Origin: Bacteroidales bacterium
GTDB lineage: Bacteria; Bacteroidota; Bacteroidia; Bacteroidales; M50B96
DNA length: 37,776 bases
Assembly: GCA_018401015.1 (NCBI GenBank)
Contig: JAGYLP010000018.1
Coordinates: forward strand, 1-37,776
Reading direction: 5' to 3'
In this document: positions 34,110 to 37,776 of the stretch, piece after piece
Position numbering within the stretch: the stretch's first letter is position 1
Layout: each line of letters opens with the position of its first letter
The notes under the pieces: generated by a model
The model's database searches: none
Told to the model about the DNA's origin: nothing
What the model saw: the letters and a program-made list of their open reading frames with translations, nothing else
Position numbers and translations under genes: made by a program

Positions 34110-34272
34110 GCTTTAACAGATGCCGTTAAACGTTCAGCCTGGAGTGCTCTTCAAGCATTCAATGCCAACTCGGCTGGGTAAAAAAGAACGTTTATCAATT
34201 CACTAAATTACAGGATACTTCACCCTGAGCATTCTTTCCCCAAACCCTCCTGTCTTCACCCACTCTTTTCAC

Positions 34273-34280
34273 TACCTTTG
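34273..34280 (+). promoter_or_regulatory. Promoter -7 box for the mazG-like/lipoprotein operon
   Basis: TACCTTTG is an exact TAnnTTTG match ending 23 bp before the ATG at 34304, giving a short leader of about 17 nt. The -33 element is weak. The remainder of 34110-34303 shows nothing recognisable. Confidence 0.55.
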
Positions 34281-34303
34281 CACGGCAAATTCAAATCATT
34301 ACC

Positions 34304-34636
34304 ATGACAATTGAAGAAGCTCAACAAGCAGTCGATCAGTGGATTAAAAGCGTTGGAGTACGTTACTTCAGCGAACTAACCAACATGGCTATCCTAACCG
34401 AAGAGGTGGGAGAACTGGCGCGCATCATGGCGCGAACCTACGGCGATCAATCGTTTAAAAAAGATGAAAAACACGATTTGGCCGACGAAATGGCCGATGT
34501 ACTCTGGGTGCTGATTTGCCTGGCAAACCAAACCGGAGTGGATCTTACCACTGCCCTCCGGAAAAACTTCGAAAAGAAGAATATCCGCGATGCCAGCCGG
34601 CATGTGAATAATCCCAAACTCCGAAGCAATGAATAA
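34304..34636 (+). CDS. MazG-like nucleotide pyrophosphohydrolase
   Basis: A 110-residue cytoplasmic, all-alpha NTP pyrophosphatase. It shows the metal-binding ExxxE as EEVGE and the downstream acidic helix DLADEMADVLWVL, with a short C-terminal helical tail, as in single-domain MazG-like enzymes. These hydrolyse (d)NTPs to monophosphate and pyrophosphate, cleaning up abnormal nucleotides. The exact substrate is unknown. The stop overlaps the start of the next gene by 8 bp, showing translational coupling to an unrelated-looking envelope lipoprotein. Confidence 0.9.
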   Translation: MTIEEAQQAVDQWIKSVGVRYFSELTNMAILTEEVGELARIMARTYGDQSFKKDEKHDLADEMADVLWVLICLANQTGVDLTTALRKNFEKKNIRDASRHVNNPKLRSNE

Positions 34637-36554
34637 GCTTGAAAGCCATACCAATCAGCGACTAAGCTACCGCCTATGGGGCCATTACGCTTTGCTCCTG
34701 TTATCGGTTTTTCTGCTCATTCGCTGTGCCAATATTGGCATGCCCGATGGAGGACCCAAAGACGAAACTCCCCCGCAATTCCTCCAATCCGACCCACCCA
34801 ATTTTTCCGTCAACTTCGAAGCATCGCGCATAACCCTTGAATTCGATGAGTTCATCGTTCAAAAAGATTTGAACAAACAATTGCTCATTTCTCCCCCAAT
34901 GACCGAGAAACCACTCATTCAGTTCAAAGGGAAAAAAATTCAAATTGACCTGATTTCCGAACTAGCCGAAAATACTACCTACACCATCAATTTCGGTAGC
35001 GGAATAGCCGATAATAACGAAGGAAATCTACTCGTCGATTTTCAGTACGTTTTTGCCACCGGACCCATCATCGATTCCCTACAAATTAAGGGACAACTGC
35101 GCGATGCATTTACCCTCGAACCCATCGAAGGAGCAGTGGTAATGCTTTACAAGAATCTCCACGACTCAGTAGTCAAATCGACTATTCCCTATTACGTAGC
35201 CCGCAGTCTGAAAGATGGATCCTACACCATCCGAAACCTTGCCGATACAAGCTATCAGCTGGTCGCCTTAGTCGATCAAAATCAAAACTACTTTTTCGAT
35301 TTACCCGACGAATCGATTGCCTTCCTCGATAGCTTCATCCAACCCAAAGCCTACCGCGATATTCAAATCGATACCCTCCGTATTCCAATCGAAACCGATA
35401 GCCTTTCCCTTTCCGATAGTACCGCAGTGCAAGAAAACCATAAGGAGAGTCAACACGAACACCTCCACGAGCACGCCGAAAACGAGGACCATCAGCATGA
35501 GCAGGCCGAAGGAGAATTGCCTGCCTTGGCCGATTCCCTCAACCTTCGGCCAGACTCCCTTTACCGCGACAGCATCCGCATTCAGGAAGTAACTCGCTTT
35601 GAGCCCGACAGCGTTGATTTACTGCTCTTTATCCCTTCGCCCAACGAACGAAAACTACTATCCAAATCGCGCATCGATGCCATGCTCCTCGAATGGGTCT
35701 TTAACCAGCCCCACCCGGAAGAATTCAAGCTGGAATTCCCAGGCTTCGGGCCCGAAAGTTTTTTAAGCGAAGTGAATTTGCAACGCGACACCCTCCGTGC
35801 CTGGCTCGTCGATTCCATGCTTTATCGGCAAGACAGTATTTTAAGCATCCTACAACATGTTTTTACCGACAGCACCGGAAATACTAAAGCCCAACCCGAC
35901 AGCATTTGGTTCATTTACCGTTCGAAAGAGAAAAAAGACCTACCCCCACTCCAACCACAGTTTAACGTGAGAAATGCCGGGTTCCTCGAATTGAACCAGA
36001 ACCTGAGCATAACGGCCGAACGTCCTCTCCTCCATTTCGACAGTACTTACCTGTCGTTCAAACGATTAGAAGACAGCCTCTGGGTCGATTATCCCTATGC
36101 GCTTGAACAGGACAGTTTGCTCAAACGGAAGTATGCTATTCAATTTGAATTTCAACCCGGCGAACAATACGAAATGCTTCTCGACAGCCTCGCCTGGGCT
36201 GATTATTACGGCATTACGAACGATAGCACCGGCATTCGGTTCTCCATCCGGGCAGCCGACTATTATGGCAACCTGCAGGTTCTTTTATCGAAAGATAAGT
36301 TCCCGTATATCATCCAATTACTGAACGATAAATCGAAAATGATCCGAGAACAAATAGCGACTGAAAACGGAACATACAACTTCCAATATTTGCAACCCGG
36401 TAAATATTCCCTACGGCTAATCGAAGATCAAAACGCAAACGGTAAATGGGATACCGGCGACTTTTGGAAAAAGATTAAACCGGAGCCAGTATTTTATCCA
36501 CAAACACCCATCGAAGTGAAATCGAATTGGGATTTAGAGGTCGAAGTGAAATAA
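34629..36554 (+). CDS. Ig-like domain lipoprotein with a histidine-rich insert
   Basis: A 641-residue envelope lipoprotein: hydrophobic signal ending LLSVFLLIRC (lipobox), then NIGMPDGGPKDETPPQFLQS, a start common to a widespread Bacteroidota family. An SbsA-like Ig domain follows (about 48-145: FEASRITLEFDEFIVQKDLN, TTYTINFGSGIADNNEGNLL), then a carboxypeptidase-D-like Ig module (LRDAFTLEPIEGAVVMLYKN). Residues ~268-294 are a His/Glu-rich stretch with seven His (QHEHLHEHAENEDHQHEQ). A second CnaB-like module near the end reads YLQPGKYSLRLIEDQNANGK. The family's role is unknown; the His-rich insert could bind metal. Encoded with an 8-bp overlap after the MazG-like gene. Confidence 0.83.
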   Translation: MNKLESHTNQRLSYRLWGHYALLLLSVFLLIRCANIGMPDGGPKDETPPQFLQSDPPNFSVNFEASRITLEFDEFIVQKDLNKQLLISPPMTEKPLIQFKGKKIQIDLISELAENTTYTINFGSGIADNNEGNLLVDFQYVFATGPIIDSLQIKGQLRDAFTLEPIEGAVVMLYKNLHDSVVKSTIPYYVARSLKDGSYTIRNLADTSYQLVALVDQNQNYFFDLPDESIAFLDSFIQPKAYRDIQIDTLRIPIETDSLSLSDSTAVQENHKESQHEHLHEHAENEDHQHEQAEGELPALADSLNLRPDSLYRDSIRIQEVTRFEPDSVDLLLFIPSPNERKLLSKSRIDAMLLEWVFNQPHPEEFKLEFPGFGPESFLSEVNLQRDTLRAWLVDSMLYRQDSILSILQHVFTDSTGNTKAQPDSIWFIYRSKEKKDLPPLQPQFNVRNAGFLELNQNLSITAERPLLHFDSTYLSFKRLEDSLWVDYPYALEQDSLLKRKYAIQFEFQPGEQYEMLLDSLAWADYYGITNDSTGIRFSIRAADYYGNLQVLLSKDKFPYIIQLLNDKSKMIREQIATENGTYNFQYLQPGKYSLRLIEDQNANGKWDTGDFWKKIKPEPVFYPQTPIEVKSNWDLEVEVK

Positions 36555-36572
36555 AAATCACTATTAAGGAAT

Positions 36573-36594
36573 TTTTGCATCCGGAATTGCAAAA
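36573..36594 (+). terminator. Weak hairpin terminator
   Basis: TTTTGCA / TGCAAAA, a perfect 7-bp AT-rich stem with an 8-nt loop, 18 bp after the lipoprotein stop. The following T-tract is interrupted (TTATTTT), so termination is likely weak. Confidence 0.4.
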
Positions 36595-36620
36595 TTATTT
36601 TCCTGCCACAGATTAAAAAT

Positions 36621-36628
36621 TATTTTTG
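36621..36628 (+). promoter_or_regulatory. Promoter -7 box for the TlpA-like gene
   Basis: TATTTTTG is an exact TAnnTTTG match, giving a leader of about 130 nt. The -33 region carries only TTTT. The leader shows no recognised riboswitch. Confidence 0.4.
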
Positions 36629-36764
36629 CAAGGTTTCGGGAACGTTCATTCAGAATGGAGAGTAGCATCGATTAAGCAAGCAATTCACACTCCAATTGCG
36701 AACAAATTTCCCAACAAATAACCAGTTTTAGTCAGCAGCGTTTAACCGTATTAAAGTAAGGAAA

Positions 36765-37334
36765 ATGAATAAAGTAAAGCTTATTGCCATTTTTGTGGTT
36801 TTTGGATTCATTGCATTAGGATTCATTAATAAATCCGATGGAATCGAAGGAGGATTAATTGCACCGGAAAGCTCCGAGGTAGTTGAAGGATTACAGGTTG
36901 GGAATCGTGCTCCCGAATTAGCTTTCCCCGACGTAAGTGGTAAGATTATCAAGTTATCCGATTTACGCGGACAAATGGTCTTAATCGATTTTTGGGCTAG
37001 TTGGTGTGGTCCTTGTCGTCGGGAAAACCCGAATGTAGTCGAGGCCTACAACGAGTACCACAAAAAATCCTTTAAGAATGGTAAAGGCTTTACCATTTTT
37101 GGTGTTTCACTCGATCGCGATCAGGCACGTTGGGAGCAAGCTATTCAGGCCGACGGATTGGTTTGGCCCTATCATGTTTCCGACTTAAAGCATTGGCGTT
37201 CCGAAGCTGCTGCCATTTATCAGGTAAGCAGTATTCCCAGCAACGTTCTCATCGATGGCGATGGCATCATCGTAGCTCGCAATCTGCGAGGTAAGAACCT
37301 GCACGTAACCCTCGAAAGTTTGGTGAAGAAGTAA
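36765..37334 (+). CDS. TlpA-family thiol-disulfide oxidoreductase
   Basis: A 189-residue membrane-anchored thioredoxin. An N-terminal hydrophobic segment (LIAIFVVFGFIALGFI) precedes RAPELAFPDVSGKIIKLSDL and the redox centre FWASWCGPCRRENP (WCGPC). FGVSLDRDQARWEQAI and the cis-proline loop SSIPSNVLIDGDG follow. It is likely periplasmic, reducing disulfides or supporting cytochrome c or envelope protein maturation; the partner is unknown. It is preceded by its own promoter box and followed by a repeat-rich non-coding region with no clear terminator. Length and motifs are complete. Confidence 0.9.
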   Translation: MNKVKLIAIFVVFGFIALGFINKSDGIEGGLIAPESSEVVEGLQVGNRAPELAFPDVSGKIIKLSDLRGQMVLIDFWASWCGPCRRENPNVVEAYNEYHKKSFKNGKGFTIFGVSLDRDQARWEQAIQADGLVWPYHVSDLKHWRSEAAAIYQVSSIPSNVLIDGDGIIVARNLRGKNLHVTLESLVKK

Positions 37335-37341
37335 TTTTTGA

Positions 37342-37369
37342 AGTGAAAAGTGAAGAGTGAAGAGTGAAA
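37342..37369 (+). repeat. Four tandem AGTGAA(A/G) heptamers
   Basis: AGTGAAA, AGTGAAG, AGTGAAG, AGTGAAA in perfect register right after the TlpA-like gene. The same heptamer family follows another gene at 11248-11282. The rest of 37370-37448 is GC-rich with repeated GCGACT-like words and no gene. Confidence 0.7.
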
Positions 37370-37448
37370 ATCCGAGCGCAGCGGCGACTGGCCGACTTTA
37401 GCGACTTCAGCGAAGAGGCGACTAGGCGAGGGGGCGAAAGCCGGCAAC

Positions 37449-37548
37449 AACGAACTGCCACACGACTCCGGGCATGTGGCTTCATTCCAGTTCAAGGGAA
37501 CGAACTGCCGCGCGACTCTTGGCGCGTGGCATCTTTCTAGTTCAAGGG
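37449..37548. repeat. Two 50-bp tandem units with hairpin cores
   Basis: Unit 1 starts at 37449 and unit 2 at 37499, exactly 50 bp apart; both run from AACGAACTGCC to TTCAAGGG. Each core folds: GCCACA/TGTGGC (37457-37462 with 37475-37480) and GCCGCGCG/CGCGTGGC (37507-37514 with 37523-37530). Differences between the arms mostly keep pairing. Confidence 0.75.
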
Positions 37549-37551
37549 AAA

Positions 37552-37594
37552 TTTGCAACAACGAACCAGCCAAAAGCCTCCCGAAAGCTTTAGG
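37552..37594. repeat. Dispersed repeat block shared with 11296-11369
   Basis: 37552-37577 matches 11296-11321 at 24 of 26 positions. It is followed by AAAGCCTC and GGGAAGCCA words that also occur at 11351-11369 with an intervening inverted repeat CCCGAAAGCTTTAGGG here. A related CCTCCCGAAAAATTTTGG occurs at 37756-37773. Confidence 0.6.
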
Positions 37595-37620
37595 GAAGCC
37601 AACAGCCAACAGCCAACAAC

Positions 37621-37663
37621 AACGAACTGCCGCGCGGCTCCCGGCGCGTGGCTACATTCCGGG
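37621..37663. repeat. Third copy of the hairpin repeat
   Basis: Begins AACGAACTGCC like the 50-bp units. The core pairs GCCGCGCG (37629-37636) with CGCGTGGC (37645-37652). It is separated from unit 2 by the dispersed block and AACAGCC repeats. Downstream, TCCCGAT/ATCGGGA (37710-37725) is another perfect inverted repeat. No gene was found in 37335-37776. Confidence 0.65.
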
Positions 37664-37776
37664 ACACAGAGAAGCTGGAGAAGAGTACAATTCTGAAGCG
37701 CAGCGAAAGTCCCGATTCATCGGGATTGAATTTTGAATATCAAATATTGAACAACCTCCCGAAAAATTTTGGAAAT

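Noticed and set aside
37220-37609. Reverse-strand open frame of 129 codons over the repeat region
   Set aside because: It runs through the TlpA gene end and low-complexity repeats, with arginine- and serine-rich composition and no conserved motif.
37449-37663. CRISPR-like array
   Set aside because: Only three units, two directly tandem without spacers, imperfect and hairpin-forming; no cas genes nearby.

Overview
The window is chromosomal DNA of a member of the Bacteroidota. The evidence is several large secreted proteins ending in type IX secretion (T9SS) sorting domains, surface lipoproteins with an acidic stretch after the lipobox cysteine, a TonB-dependent receptor with a carboxypeptidase-D-like N-terminal domain, a MurF-alanine racemase fusion, and repeated exact matches to the Bacteroidota -7 promoter box TAnnTTTG in front of genes. 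Class or genus cannot be fixed from this sequence. No phage, transposase, integrase, CRISPR array or rRNA was seen.

Layout. 1-731: the start of grpE (reverse strand, cut by the window edge), its promoter box, and an orphan T9SS sorting-domain remnant. 732-4574: a large PKD/T9SS protein, separated by a shared hairpin terminator from convergent thiL. 5864-5940: a CAT-anticodon tRNA with promoter and terminator, followed by about 400 bp of non-coding DNA. 6344-7285: a FemAB/GNAT-like protein. 7676-11246: a choice-of-anchor L / SprB-repeat / T9SS gene broken by four frameshifts packed into about 150 bp. 11384-13239: a two-gene glycosyltransferase operon with a leader that may be structured. 13350-17160: murF-alr and trkA, both on the reverse strand.

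17483-21891: an outer-membrane barrel-like protein whose gene overlaps that of a six-PKD T9SS protein. 21898-26400: an ABC, HlyD and TolC export operon whose ATPase domain has lost most catalytic motifs. 26703-34051: a TonB receptor with a beta-helix surface lipoprotein, then after a terminator a beta-propeller-like lipoprotein and a T9SS protein with a duplicated domain. 34304-36554: a MazG-like pyrophosphohydrolase overlapping an Ig-like lipoprotein. 36765-37334: a TlpA-like thioredoxin. 37335-37776: a non-coding, repeat-rich region with hairpin-forming 50-bp repeats, related to the intergenic DNA at 11247-11383.

Taken together, most of the window serves the cell envelope: secreted adhesin-like proteins, surface lipoproteins, nutrient import through a TonB receptor, export through a tripartite pump, peptidoglycan precursor synthesis and surface glycan assembly. 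Housekeeping genes (grpE, thiL, tRNA, trkA, mazG-like) are interspersed. The most unusual items are the same-direction frameshift cluster, the degenerate ABC ATPase, the hairpin repeat family and the TonB/beta-helix/beta-propeller cluster of unknown substrate.
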